Shown one piece after another: positions 26,826-34,984 of a stretch of DNA of 64,000 bases. The first letter of the stretch is position 1. Every line of letters starts with the position of its first letter. A program made the position numbers and the translations under genes. The notes under the pieces were generated by a model. It saw nothing but the letters and a program-made list of their open reading frames with translations. It had not been told where the DNA came from and ran no database searches. The DNA is taken from contig NZ_PHSU01000016.1 in the NCBI RefSeq assembly GCF_002814235.1, forward strand, positions 1 through 64,000, in the 5' to 3' direction. This DNA comes from Pseudomonas sp. QS1027. Its GTDB lineage: Bacteria; Pseudomonadota; Gammaproteobacteria; Pseudomonadales; Pseudomonadaceae.

Positions 26826-28049
26826 TCAGTCGCGCACGTAGATGATTTCCGGGCCATCTTCATCATCGACATCTTCTTCGTCCCAGTCATCGTCGCCGAT
26901 GTCGTGGACGCTCTTGACGCCGCTGCGGCGCAGGGCACGCTGGTCATCCAGGGCCTGCAGCTGGGCACGCGCTTCATCTTCGATGCGCTGATCGAGATCA
27001 CGCAGCTCGTCGGCATAAGCCGGATCATTGGCCAGGCGATCGAGACGATCTTCCAGGTAACGCATGATGTCGCGGGTCAGGCGCTCGGTCCCTTCCTTGG
27101 CAATCGCCGAGATCACATAGACCGGACCGGTCCACTGCAGGCGATCGACTACTTCCTTGACCCGCTCCTCATGCTCTTCCTCGAGGATCTGGTCGCACTT
27201 GTTCAGCACCAGCCAGCGATCACGCTCAGCCAGGGACGGGCTGAACTTGGTCAGCTCGTTGACGATCACTTCGGCGGCATCCGGCGCACTGCTGTCATCC
27301 AGCGGCGCCATGTCGACGAGGTGCAACAGCAAACGCGTGCGCGCCAAGTGCTTGAGGAAGCGAATCCCCAGGCCGGCACCACCGGAAGCGCCCTCGATCA
27401 ACCCCGGGATGTCGGCGATGACGAAGCTCTTCCAGCGGTCGACGCTGACCACGCCCAGGTTCGGCACCAGGGTGGTGAACGGATAATCCGCCACCTTCGG
27501 CTTGGCGGCCGAGACCGAACGGATAAAGGTACTTTTACCGGCATTCGGCAAGCCCAGCAGGCCGACGTCCGCCAACACCTTCATTTCCAGCTTGAGGTCG
27601 CGCTGCTCGCCCGGCTTGCCCGGCGTAGTCTGGCGCGGCGCACGGTTGGTGCTGGATTTGAAACGGCTGTTGCCCAGGCCGTGCCAGCCACCATGGACCA
27701 CCAGCAGGCGCTGACCGGCCTTGACCAGGTCACCGATGACCTCCTGGGTCGCGGAATCGATCACCGTGGTGCCGACCGGCACACGCAGCTCCAGATCCTC
27801 GCCCTTCTTGCCGGTGCAGTCGGTGCTGCCGCCATTGGAACCGCGCTCGGCATCGAAGTGCCGGGTGTAGCGGTAATCCACCAGGGTGTTGAGGTTTTCG
27901 TCGGCGACCATATAGATCGAGCCGCCGTCACCACCATCACCACCGTTGGGACCGCCGTTTTCGATGAATTTTTCCCGACGGAAACTCATGCAACCGTTAC
28001 CGCCGTCGCCAGCTTTTACGCGAATCGATACTTCATCAACGAACTTCAT
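26826..28049 (-). CDS. cgtA: Obg-family GTPase CgtA (ObgE)
   Basis: Essential GTPase linked to 50S ribosome assembly, stringent response and chromosome segregation. 407 residues: a Gly-rich OBG fold (MKFVDEVSIRVKAGDGGNG, repeated GGPNGGDGGDGG), a G domain with G1 GLPNAGKST, G3 DIPGLIEGA and G4 NKCD, and an acidic C-terminal tail (DIGDDDWDEEDVDDEDG) as in gammaproteobacterial ObgE. It lies downstream of rplU-rpmA after a terminator, the near-universal order. Confidence 0.98.
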   Translation of the reverse strand: MKFVDEVSIRVKAGDGGNGCMSFRREKFIENGGPNGGDGGDGGSIYMVADENLNTLVDYRYTRHFDAERGSNGGSTDCTGKKGEDLELRVPVGTTVIDSATQEVIGDLVKAGQRLLVVHGGWHGLGNSRFKSSTNRAPRQTTPGKPGEQRDLKLEMKVLADVGLLGLPNAGKSTFIRSVSAAKPKVADYPFTTLVPNLGVVSVDRWKSFVIADIPGLIEGASGGAGLGIRFLKHLARTRLLLHLVDMAPLDDSSAPDAAEVIVNELTKFSPSLAERDRWLVLNKCDQILEEEHEERVKEVVDRLQWTGPVYVISAIAKEGTERLTRDIMRYLEDRLDRLANDPAYADELRDLDQRIEDEARAQLQALDDQRALRRSGVKSVHDIGDDDWDEEDVDDEDGPEIIYVRD

Positions 28050-28205
28050 AACACACGCCTCTCGCCACCAGGACGAGCCGAAAAAATCACAGGTACAAGT
28101 ATAAGACTCTTGCAAAGATGAGCGCGGCGACCTCAATCAACGACCGAAAAATCCAGCGCCGGCAGCCCATACAAACAGCTTTGCAAGAGACTCACCCCAC
28201 AAACG

Positions 28206-28232
28206 AAAAAGCCCCGTCGCAAGACGGGGCTT
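28206..28232 (-). terminator. Rho-independent terminator of rplU-rpmA
   Basis: On the minus strand GCCCCGTC - TTGC - GACGGGGC is followed by TTTTT, 18 nt after the rpmA stop. cgtA begins about 155 nt further on and must depend on read-through or its own promoter. Confidence 0.93.
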
Positions 28233-28249
28233 CTCCAGCATCCTCGCGA

Positions 28250-28507
28250 TTAAGCCGCGATGATGCTCACGTAACGGCGGTTGAACGCGCCCTTTACTTC
28301 AAACTTGATCACGCCTTCGACTTTAGCGAAGAGAGTGTGATCTTTACCCATGCCAACGCCGTAACCGGCGTGGAATTGGGTGCCGCGCTGACGCACGATG
28401 ATGTTGCCCGCTTTGATAGCCTGGCCGCCATACATCTTCACGCCAAGGCGTTTGGCTTCTGAGTCGCGACCGTTACGGGTACTACCACCAGCTTTTTTGT
28501 GTGCCAT
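28250..28507 (-). CDS. rpmA: 50S ribosomal protein bL27
   Basis: 85 residues. The N-terminus MAHKKAGGSTRNGRDSEAKR reaches the peptidyl-transferase centre; there is no Firmicutes-type cleaved leader. RQRGTQFHAGYGVGMGKDHT is the family signature. It lies 35 nt after rplU in a two-gene ribosomal operon. Confidence 0.98.
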   Translation of the reverse strand: MAHKKAGGSTRNGRDSEAKRLGVKMYGGQAIKAGNIIVRQRGTQFHAGYGVGMGKDHTLFAKVEGVIKFEVKGAFNRRYVSIIAA

Positions 28508-28542
28508 GAGTTCAATTCTCCAAAAAGGGGATTAGGCTGAAA

Positions 28543-28857
28543 TTAAGCCTGAATACCGGTGATTTTGATCTCGGTGTACCACTGACGGTGGCCCATACGC
28601 TTCATGTGGTGCTTACGACGACGGAACTTGATGATGCGGACTTTATCGTGACGACCTTGGGAGATCACTTCAGCCACAACGGTAGCGCCCGCAACAACTG
28701 GAGCGCCGATGTTCACGTCATCGCCATTGGCGACCAACAGAACGCGATCAAAGGTAACGGATTCGCCAGTGGCGATTTCCAGTTTCTCGATCTTCAGGTA
28801 TTCACCTGGAGCGACTTTGTACTGCTTGCCGCCGGTAACGATTACTGCGTAAGACAT
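28543..28857 (-). CDS. rplU: 50S ribosomal protein bL21
   Basis: 104 residues: MSYAVIVTGGKQYKVAPGEY at the N-terminus and KFRRRKHHMKRMGHRQ, the basic 23S rRNA-binding segment, near the C-terminus. The start at 28857 gives the family length; the longer upstream frame is not homologous. First gene of rplU-rpmA, with a good sigma70 promoter at 28991-29019. Confidence 0.98.
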   Translation of the reverse strand: MSYAVIVTGGKQYKVAPGEYLKIEKLEIATGESVTFDRVLLVANGDDVNIGAPVVAGATVVAEVISQGRHDKVRIIKFRRRKHHMKRMGHRQWYTEIKITGIQA

Positions 28858-28990
28858 GGTATTTCTCCGATAATCCTGCTCACCCAGCGCTTTATAGGTA
28901 AAGGTATTGGCTGGCATGGCTGCATGGGGCTGGAACGGCCCAGATGCAATTGCGTAAGGCAGGTGCTGCCCAGGAAGTTCAGGGTGCGCG

Positions 28991-29019
28991 ATTGTACGCA
29001 AGCCATCTGGCCATTGCAA
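28991..29019 (-). promoter_or_regulatory. sigma70 promoter of rplU-rpmA
   Basis: Minus strand -35 TTGCAA (29019..29014), a 17-nt spacer and -10 TACAAT (28996..28991), about 135 nt before the rplU start. The long leader leaves room for control by ribosomal protein. Confidence 0.7.
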
Positions 29020-29037
29020 GCCCGTAGACCGCGTACC

Positions 29038-29066
29038 TTGACAGCACAGACCCCCCGCCCTAGCAT
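29038..29066 (+). promoter_or_regulatory. sigma70 promoter of ispB
   Basis: -35 TTGACA (29038-29043), a 17-nt spacer and -10 TAGCAT (29061-29066), 32 nt before the ispB ATG. It is back to back with the rplU promoter. Confidence 0.75.
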
Positions 29067-29098
29067 GCCGCGCAACCCTTCTGGAGCGACTCCCGCTG

Positions 29099-30067
29099 AT
29101 GCAACCCCAAGCTTTCTACCGCGCGGTGGCGGACGATTTTAGCGCCGTCGACGGCATCATCAAGAAGCAGTTGACTTCCCGGGTGCCGCTGGTCTCGAAA
29201 ATCGGCGATTACATCACCTCGGCCGGAGGCAAGCGCCTGCGTCCTTTATTGGTGCTGCTGTGTGGCAAGGCCCTGGGCCGCGAAGGCGACGACCTGCGCC
29301 TGCTGGCCGCCACCATCGAGTTCCTGCACACCGCCACCCTGCTGCACGACGACGTGGTCGACATGTCCGGCATGCGCCGTGGCCGCTCCACCGCCAACGC
29401 CATGTGGGGCAATGCCCCGAGCGTGTTGGTGGGCGACTTCCTGTACTCGCGCTCCTTCGAAATGATGGTCGAGCTGGGCTCGATGCCGGTGATGAAGATT
29501 CTTTCACAAGCCACCCGCATCATCGCCGAAGGCGAAGTGTTGCAGCTGTCCAAGGTCCGCGACGCCAGCACCACCGAAGAAACCTATATGGAAGTCATCC
29601 GCGGCAAGACCGCGATGCTCTTCGAAGCCTCGACCCACAGCGCCGCGGCCCTGTGCCAGGCCACGCCGGAACAGACCGAAGCGCTGCGCACCTTCGGCGA
29701 CCACCTGGGCGTTGCGTTCCAGCTGGTAGACGACCTGCTGGACTACAAAGGCGATGCCGAGACCCTGGGCAAGAACGTCGGCGACGACCTGGCCGAAGGC
29801 AAACCGACCCTGCCGTTGATCTACACCATGCGCGAAGGCACGCCGGAACAGGCGGCCCTGGTGCGCCAGGCAATCCAGAAAGGCGGCATCGAAGACCTGG
29901 AAAGCATTCGCGAAGCCGTACAGGCCTCCGGCTCCCTGGACTACACCGCGCAACTGGCCCGCGACTACGTGGCACGGGCGATCGCCTGCCTGGAAGCGCT
30001 GCCGGCGAGCGAATACCGTGATGCCCTGGTGGAACTGAGTGAGTTTGCGGTCGCCCGCACTCACTGA
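29099..30067 (+). CDS. ispB: Octaprenyl/polyprenyl diphosphate synthase IspB
   Basis: Makes the long isoprenoid side chain of ubiquinone by adding IPP units to FPP. 322 residues with the two Asp-rich motifs: DDVVDMSGMRRG (first) and DDLLDYKGD (second), plus GGKRLRP. The five residues before the first motif set chain length; the window does not tell C40 from C45 (Pseudomonas make UQ-9). Divergent from rplU, the usual arrangement. Confidence 0.96.
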   Translation: MQPQAFYRAVADDFSAVDGIIKKQLTSRVPLVSKIGDYITSAGGKRLRPLLVLLCGKALGREGDDLRLLAATIEFLHTATLLHDDVVDMSGMRRGRSTANAMWGNAPSVLVGDFLYSRSFEMMVELGSMPVMKILSQATRIIAEGEVLQLSKVRDASTTEETYMEVIRGKTAMLFEASTHSAAALCQATPEQTEALRTFGDHLGVAFQLVDDLLDYKGDAETLGKNVGDDLAEGKPTLPLIYTMREGTPEQAALVRQAIQKGGIEDLESIREAVQASGSLDYTAQLARDYVARAIACLEALPASEYRDALVELSEFAVARTH

Positions 30068-30084
30068 TCCCCACTACGATCTAC

Positions 30085-30170
30085 TTGTAGGAGCCGGCTT
30101 GCTGGCGATGAGGCCCTTGAGCCAAGCGCCGCCCTTGCGGACGCCATCGCCAGCAAACCGGCTCCTACAA
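30085..30170. repeat. REP doublet (inverted pair)
   Basis: Inverted REP units TTGTAGGAGCCGGCTTG... and ...CGGCTCCTACAA, 86 bp overall, between ispB and yjdM. The spacer contains GAGGCCCTTGAGCCA and CGGACGCCATCGCCAG, which recur in the element at 59466-59551, so the whole doublet appears to spread as one unit. Confidence 0.9.
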
Positions 30171-30268
30171 GGTTCTGCGTCAACCCGCCCGCCCCCCGCA
30201 GCGCCCCTTCGCCGATAAAAACCCTATATAATGTGCGCTTTTCGCCTTCCCGAAACCGAGGAACCTTA

Positions 30269-30610
30269 GTGAGCACGTTGCCACCCTGCCCGAAATGCAA
30301 TTCCGAATTCACCTACGAAGACGGCACCCAACTGGTCTGCCCCGAATGCGCCCATGAGTGGGCCGCCGGCGGCGAAGCCGAAGTCGCCAGCGACGACACC
30401 GTGAAAAAGGATTCCGTGGGCAACGTCCTGCAAGACGGCGACACCATCACCGTGATCAAGGACCTGAAGGTCAAGGGCACCTCCCTGGTGGTCAAGGTCG
30501 GCACCAAGGTCAAGAATATCCGCCTGTGCGATGGCGACCACGACATCGACTGCAAGATCGACGGCATCGGCCCGATGAAGCTCAAGTCCGAGTTCGTCCG
30601 GAAGGTCTGA
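30269..30610 (+). CDS. yjdM: Zinc-ribbon protein YjdM (PhnA family)
   Basis: 113 residues. An N-terminal zinc ribbon CPKCNSEFTYEDG ... CPECAHEW is followed by an SH3-like PhnA domain (VQDGDTITVIKDLKVKG-type core). The name PhnA is historical; it is not phosphonoacetate hydrolase, and its function is unknown. It starts at GTG 30269 with GAGGAA about 6 nt upstream. It lies between two REP doublets and appears to be a single-gene unit. Confidence 0.9.
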   Translation: MSTLPPCPKCNSEFTYEDGTQLVCPECAHEWAAGGEAEVASDDTVKKDSVGNVLQDGDTITVIKDLKVKGTSLVVKVGTKVKNIRLCDGDHDIDCKIDGIGPMKLKSEFVRKV

Positions 30611-30624
30611 AGAAGCACCGCCCC

Positions 30625-30700
30625 TGTAGGAGCCGGCTTGCCGGCGATAGCGACCGATCAGACGACGCAAGGCTTACGGCCCCATCGCCGGCTCCTACAA
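30625..30700. repeat. REP doublet (inverted pair)
   Basis: TGTAGGAGCCGGCTTGCCGG... paired with ...CATCGCCGGCTCCTACA, just after the yjdM stop. The spacer differs from the 30085 copy. Confidence 0.88.
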
Positions 30701-30828
30701 AGGTCCGCGCCAGCCCTCGCTGTCGGGACCAGGATGACAACAGTCCCCATCCCCCGCCTTCGTTGACCCCAGACAAATCCCCCTACAGAAAATCCAACTA
30801 TCGGCCAATAGGCACTTGCTATTCTTTG

Positions 30829-30847
30829 AATAAGAATTATTCTCATT
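30829..30847. promoter_or_regulatory. Fur box (iron-responsive operator)
   Basis: A 19-bp 9-1-9 inverted repeat, AATAAGAAT - T - ATTCTCATT, one mismatch from a perfect palindrome and very close to the Fur consensus as seen in pseudomonads. It overlaps a likely -10 (TATTCT, 30838-30843) and lies 25 nt before the next ATG. Repression in high iron is inferred. Confidence 0.85.
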
Positions 30848-30871
30848 GAAACCCATCAAGGAGATGAGACC

Positions 30872-31129
30872 ATGACTTATTTGATCGATGCCTGGCTGGA
30901 CCGCCCACACCCTTACCTGCGCATCCTGCATCGGGAAACGGGGGAAGTCTGTGCGGTACTGGAAGAAGAAGCCTTGAACGAGCTGCAGGACCAGGGCGAC
31001 CTGGACGTCAGCGGCTTGAGTTCCAGCGAACCGCTGGTGCTCAAGGAACTGGTGCGCAACCTGTTTCTGTTCTGCTATGCGCGGGCGTTGCGCCCGAGTG
31101 GGGAGCTGGATGCCAAGATCCAGTTATGA
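30872..31129 (+). CDS. Small conserved protein, PA4570-like, likely iron-regulated
   Basis: 85-residue acidic, Leu-rich soluble protein (MTYLIDAWLDRPHPYLRIL... LKELVRNLFLFCYARALRP) with no signal peptide, membrane segment or recognised motif. AAGGAGA lies 8 nt before the ATG. Position and sequence suggest the PAO1 gene PA4570, which I recall as iron-responsive. The Fur box directly upstream is strong independent evidence of iron control. Function unknown; it may save or sense iron, but this is a guess. Confidence 0.8.
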   Translation: MTYLIDAWLDRPHPYLRILHRETGEVCAVLEEEALNELQDQGDLDVSGLSSSEPLVLKELVRNLFLFCYARALRPSGELDAKIQL

Positions 31130-31155
31130 CGCGCCTGTTCCGGCTGCCACCGTAC

Positions 31156-31228
31156 TGTAGGAGCAGGGCTTGCCCGCGAAGAGGCCCTCAAGACCGCTGA
31201 AGCTTCGCTGGCAAGCCACGCGCCTACA
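31156..31228. repeat. REP doublet, second sequence type
   Basis: Unit TGTAGGAGCAGGGCTTGCCC with inverted partner ...GGCAAGCCACGCGCCTACA. The core AGCAGGGCTTGCCCGCGAAG differs from the GCCGGCTTGCTGGCGATG type. It lies in the gap between convergent genes. Confidence 0.75.
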
Positions 31229-31251
31229 CGGCGACCGGAGTCGCGCGGTAC

Positions 31252-31869
31252 TTACAGAACGTCGAGCAGCTCGACGTCGAACACCAGTACGCTGTGCGGC
31301 GGAATGCCACCGACGCCCTGGGCGCCGTAAGCCAGTTCGCTCGGCACGTACAGACGCCATTTGCTACCGGCATTCATCAGTTGCAGCGCCTCGGTCCAGC
31401 CGGCGATCACGCCGCCGACCGGGAACTCGGCTGGCTGGCCGCGCTCGTAGGAGCTGTCGAACACGGTGCCGTCGATCAGGGTGCCGTGGTAATGAGTGCG
31501 CACGGTGTCCTCACGGGATGGCTTGGCGCCCTCGCCCTGGGTCAGCACTTCGAACTGCAGGCCGGAAGCCAGGGTAGTGATCCCTTCGCGCTTGGCGTTT
31601 TCCGCCAGGAACGCCAGGCCGGCACCCGCCGCGGCTTCAGCCTTGGCAGCGGCTTCGGCCTGCATGACTTCGCGGATCACCTTGAAGCTGGCGGACAGCT
31701 CTTCCTGGCCCACGCGGCTTGGCTGGCCGTGGAAGGCGTCGGTCAGGCCGGCCAGGATCGCGTCGAGGCTCACGCCCGGTGGCGGGTTATCACGCAGCTG
31801 GTCACCCAACTGACGGCCGATACCGTAGCTGACGCGGGTTTCGTCGGTGGACAGATTTACTTCGGACAT
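31252..31869 (-). CDS. fklB: FKBP-type peptidyl-prolyl isomerase FklB
   Basis: 205 residues without signal peptide, so cytosolic. The N-terminal helical dimerisation domain (about 1-90, Ala/Glu-rich, AEAAAKAEAAAGAG) is followed by an FKBP domain (TVRTHYHGTLIDGTVFDSSY, WTEALQLMNAGSKWRLYVP, ELAYGAQGVGGIPPHSVL) with the active-site aromatic and Asp residues conserved. It starts at ATG 31869. It follows the YqhA-like gene by 110 nt on the same strand. Confidence 0.93.
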   Translation of the reverse strand: MSEVNLSTDETRVSYGIGRQLGDQLRDNPPPGVSLDAILAGLTDAFHGQPSRVGQEELSASFKVIREVMQAEAAAKAEAAAGAGLAFLAENAKREGITTLASGLQFEVLTQGEGAKPSREDTVRTHYHGTLIDGTVFDSSYERGQPAEFPVGGVIAGWTEALQLMNAGSKWRLYVPSELAYGAQGVGGIPPHSVLVFDVELLDVL

Positions 31870-31979
31870 ACACTGCTCCGCTGTGGGCTGCGGCGGGAAA
31901 TACCTGCTGAACACGGTATTGCCCCACGCAACCGGAACCAAAAAAGGGCCCGCAGACTAGCACACCCAGCCGGCCTGGG

Positions 31980-32468
31980 TCAGTGCTTGGTCAGCTTGTC
32001 CAGGTAGCCCATCGCAAAGGCCGAGACGACAAAGGTCATGTGGATGATCACATACCATTGCAGGTGCACCGGGTCGACGTTCTTGGCGTCCATGAACACC
32101 CGCAGCAGGTGAATCGAGGAAATCGCCACGATCGACGCCGCCACCTTCATCTTCAGCGAAGTGGAGTCCATCTTGCCCAGCCAGCTGAGCTTTTCCTTGC
32201 CGTCATCGATGTCCATCTGCGACACGAAGTTCTCGTAGCCGGAAATCATCACCATCACCAGCAGGCCACCCACCAGCGCCATGTCGATCAGCGACAGCAG
32301 CACCAGGATCAGGTCGGCCTCGGCCATGGCAAAGACGTTGGGGATAACGTGAAACACTTCCTGGAAGAATTTCAGCGCCAGGGCCAGCAGGCCCAGGGAC
32401 AGGCCGAGGTAAATCGGCGCCAGCAACCAGCGCGAGGCATACATCGTATTTTCGATAAAACGTTCCAT
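31980..32468 (-). CDS. YqhA / UPF0114 family inner-membrane protein
   Basis: 162-residue protein with about four transmembrane helices (residues 12-35, 55-78, about 108-124 and 135-155). The TIGR00645 signature YASRWLLAPIYLGLSLGLLAL is at the N-terminus. Between helices 2 and 3 lies a polar loop SGYENFVSQMDIDDGKEKLS. Function unknown in all members. A start two codons upstream (MRS) is possible. Divergent from the large lipoprotein gene. Confidence 0.9.
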   Translation of the reverse strand: MERFIENTMYASRWLLAPIYLGLSLGLLALALKFFQEVFHVIPNVFAMAEADLILVLLSLIDMALVGGLLVMVMISGYENFVSQMDIDDGKEKLSWLGKMDSTSLKMKVAASIVAISSIHLLRVFMDAKNVDPVHLQWYVIIHMTFVVSAFAMGYLDKLTKH

Positions 32469-32637
32469 GGATCTCATACCAACTGAAAATGGCCGCGAGT
32501 ATACCAGCGCCAAAACCCGAGGGAAAAAGCCCTCCGCGGGCGGTCGTTCAACATCGGGACAGCTGCGCCAGGGCGATTTTCTGCTAGTGTCGGCATCAAC
32601 GACATCGCGTGTGCACTGTGTACAGGAAAACTGAACA

Positions 32638-34464
32638 ATGGATTTGCGACTTCCCCTGGGTTGCCTCGGGCTCTCGGTGGCTCTGCTGGTGAGCGGCTGT
32701 TCCCCCAAAGACAAGCAGCACCACGCCAGCCTCGAGGAAAGGACCGCGCAGTTCGAAAAAACCCTCGACACCCTGCAGGACCCCAAGCTCAAGGATGCCG
32801 TGGCCGACCTTGGCGGTTCCCTGCTGTTGCTCGAACGGGCACGCCTGCGCCTGCGGGACAAGCCCATCGAAACCGAATACAGCGATGATGCCCTGGCACT
32901 GCTCAAGCACTACCCCAGCCCGCAGGCCCTGGCCGACACCTATATCAACGGCCTCTTCGTGCTGCGCAAGAACGCAGGTTCCGACTACCTGACCGATCTG
33001 CAGCCGATCTTTCCGTTCAGCTTCAACTACCCCACCGAGTTCCCGTTTCCCCACGCCCTGGAATGGCAGTCGGTGACCCTGAGCAACAAACAGGTGATCC
33101 CCTTCCAACCCGAATGGTCGGAAACCGATCCCGGGATCCAGCTGAGCCCCTCCAGCTCGAACATGACCAACCCCGACGACCTGACGATCACCTACCCGTA
33201 CGTCGAAGGCATGGAAGTCGATCCGAAAAAACAACCGCAGCCCCTGACCCTGCACGGCAAGGTCGAAGTGATCGCCCCACGCAAGGTGGTGACCTTCAAC
33301 CTGACCCGCCAGGACGTCGGCAAACTGCAAAGCAGCGACAACGTCAGCCTGACGCTGGTGTCGCTGGACAAGAACAATGCCGAAATCGAACTGAACGGTA
33401 ACGCCGCGCAAGCGCCCCAGGTCGGCGACACCCCGCTCAACCCACTGATCGTCCAGGCCACGGACAGCACCGGGCAATTTCTCTCCCGGGCCGGCGCCAT
33501 CAACGAAAACACCGCGCAGATTGCCTTCTACCAGAAGCAACTGGACGAAATGCTCAAACAGAAGAGCTGGAGCGACACCTTCGAGAAAAAACTCGATGCC
33601 GAGCAAAAGGCCTTCGAGGCGAAGCAGACCAGCCACTACACCCGGGTCTACTTCAACGGCATGATCGATAAACTGGAAATCAGCGTGATGGACTTTTCCG
33701 GGGCCACGGTCAACCGCAAGGAACTGGACCTGCCGGTGCGCGAGTTCGACAACACCACCAGCAAGGATGTCCAGCCATTGCCCATGCCGGTGGTGGTCTA
33801 CGACGACCAGGCGGCGAGCTATCTCAAGGACGCCAACCTGGATGCCGAGAAGCTGAAAAAAAGCGTGATCATCAGTCAGTCGGTGGACGATGCCAGCGCA
33901 GCGAACATCGAGTTCGACCACCCCAAGACCTTCAACGACGAATTGCTCGGCGCGCCGGCCGCCGCCGGCGACAGCCCGGTGACCTTCTTCACCGAAAACG
34001 AACAAGGCAAGCGTGGCGAGCCCCTGGAACTGCCCACCGAGGCCTTCGAGGTCAACCCGCAGGACGGCACCATCACCTACGACCTGAACCTGTTCCCGGA
34101 AACGCCGGCCTATGCCGTCGGCTCGATGCCGCTGTTCCTGGCCGACATCCAGAAAAACACCCTCGACACCCACCAATTGCCCCCGGGCCTGGAGCTCAAG
34201 GGCAACGCGCTGATCGTCGACCAGAAGCGCTTCCCGGCCGAAGCCTGGCGCTTCTACGCCAAGGACGACAGCGGCAACTACCTCAAGGAAATCCTCGCCA
34301 CCAGCCATAGTGACAAGACCGACTCGCCGCCGGTCTATGACGTGCACTACTTCTACGGGCAGCCGACCCAGCTGGAAAGCTACCAGCGCACGGCCTTGAA
34401 CACCGTCGAGTACGGTTTCGAGGTCAAGCTCGACAAGCCCCAGGTTTCAGGCCCTGCCGAATGA
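32638..34464 (+). CDS. Uncharacterised 608-residue lipoprotein
   Basis: Begins with a clear lipoprotein signal peptide (MDLRLPLGC..., lipobox LVSGC, Cys21), then a charged helix. The rest is mostly beta-rich, ending at about 600 with sequence such as YGFEVKLDKPQVSG. Asp2-rule exclusion signals are absent, so outer-membrane anchoring is likely. No catalytic motif is recognised. It contains several DDQ/DNTT-type loops and a Lys/Glu-rich coil (about 295-325, QKQLDEMLKQKSWSDTFEKK). It may be a surface or periplasmic stress lipoprotein, but I cannot assign a function. Confidence 0.8.
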   Translation: MDLRLPLGCLGLSVALLVSGCSPKDKQHHASLEERTAQFEKTLDTLQDPKLKDAVADLGGSLLLLERARLRLRDKPIETEYSDDALALLKHYPSPQALADTYINGLFVLRKNAGSDYLTDLQPIFPFSFNYPTEFPFPHALEWQSVTLSNKQVIPFQPEWSETDPGIQLSPSSSNMTNPDDLTITYPYVEGMEVDPKKQPQPLTLHGKVEVIAPRKVVTFNLTRQDVGKLQSSDNVSLTLVSLDKNNAEIELNGNAAQAPQVGDTPLNPLIVQATDSTGQFLSRAGAINENTAQIAFYQKQLDEMLKQKSWSDTFEKKLDAEQKAFEAKQTSHYTRVYFNGMIDKLEISVMDFSGATVNRKELDLPVREFDNTTSKDVQPLPMPVVVYDDQAASYLKDANLDAEKLKKSVIISQSVDDASAANIEFDHPKTFNDELLGAPAAAGDSPVTFFTENEQGKRGEPLELPTEAFEVNPQDGTITYDLNLFPETPAYAVGSMPLFLADIQKNTLDTHQLPPGLELKGNALIVDQKRFPAEAWRFYAKDDSGNYLKEILATSHSDKTDSPPVYDVHYFYGQPTQLESYQRTALNTVEYGFEVKLDKPQVSGPAE

Positions 34465-34482
34465 TCCTCCCGGGGCTGGCGC

Positions 34483-34803
34483 CTAGTGTTCCAGGCCCCG
34501 GCCTCGGGTGCCGTTGATCTCCCGTAGCTGGGCCTGCAAATGCAGGCACCAGATCTGCGGGTCCTCGGCCAACTGATAGCCATGCAAGGTCAGGCTTTCG
34601 ACAATCGACTCAAGGATGGATTCGGCCACGACCGGGCCATGGAACGGACCTTGGGCCTTGATGGCCGAGGGTTGCTCGCCGGCCATTCCGGCGGCGAACA
34701 GGAGGGTCCACATTCCGTTATCGCCGGCAATCGGGCGAATACAGCATTCGATACGGGTGACGAGACCCAGGCATTGGCGGGTGAGACAAAGGTTGCGCGG
34801 CAT
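34483..34803 (-). CDS. Conserved hypothetical protein (PA4575-like)
   Basis: 106 residues. Two Cys clusters (NLCLTRQC, RIECC) lie near the N-terminus, and HGYQLAEDPQIWCLHLQAQLREING near the C-terminus. No signal peptide or domain is recognised. It sits between the convergent lipoprotein gene and the Lon-like protease gene, as the corresponding gene does in PAO1 from memory. Coding status is supported by that conservation. Confidence 0.65.
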   Translation of the reverse strand: MPRNLCLTRQCLGLVTRIECCIRPIAGDNGMWTLLFAAGMAGEQPSAIKAQGPFHGPVVAESILESIVESLTLHGYQLAEDPQIWCLHLQAQLREINGTRGRGLEH

Positions 34804-34984
34804 GGCGGCGACCCTCGGTAGATCCTGTCTTCAGCCTCCGGGGGGAGGTTGCATCGGTCCAGTGACTACAGTGGAGGTCCTTGCCCAGAGAATAGAATAA
34901 AACTACAGGCAGCAAGGATTTGCAGGACCAACGGGCGTCAGGCCGGCATGCGCCAAAGCCTTGACTCCCGTTCACCTTATCGCC

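Noticed and set aside
30085..30700. Repeats that could be read as a CRISPR array
   Set aside because: Repeats are palindromic, in inverted orientation, irregularly spaced, and match the Pseudomonas REP family; no cas genes are present.
32596..34347. 583-residue minus-strand open frame
   Set aside because: Antisense to the large lipoprotein gene, which has a clear signal peptide on the plus strand.
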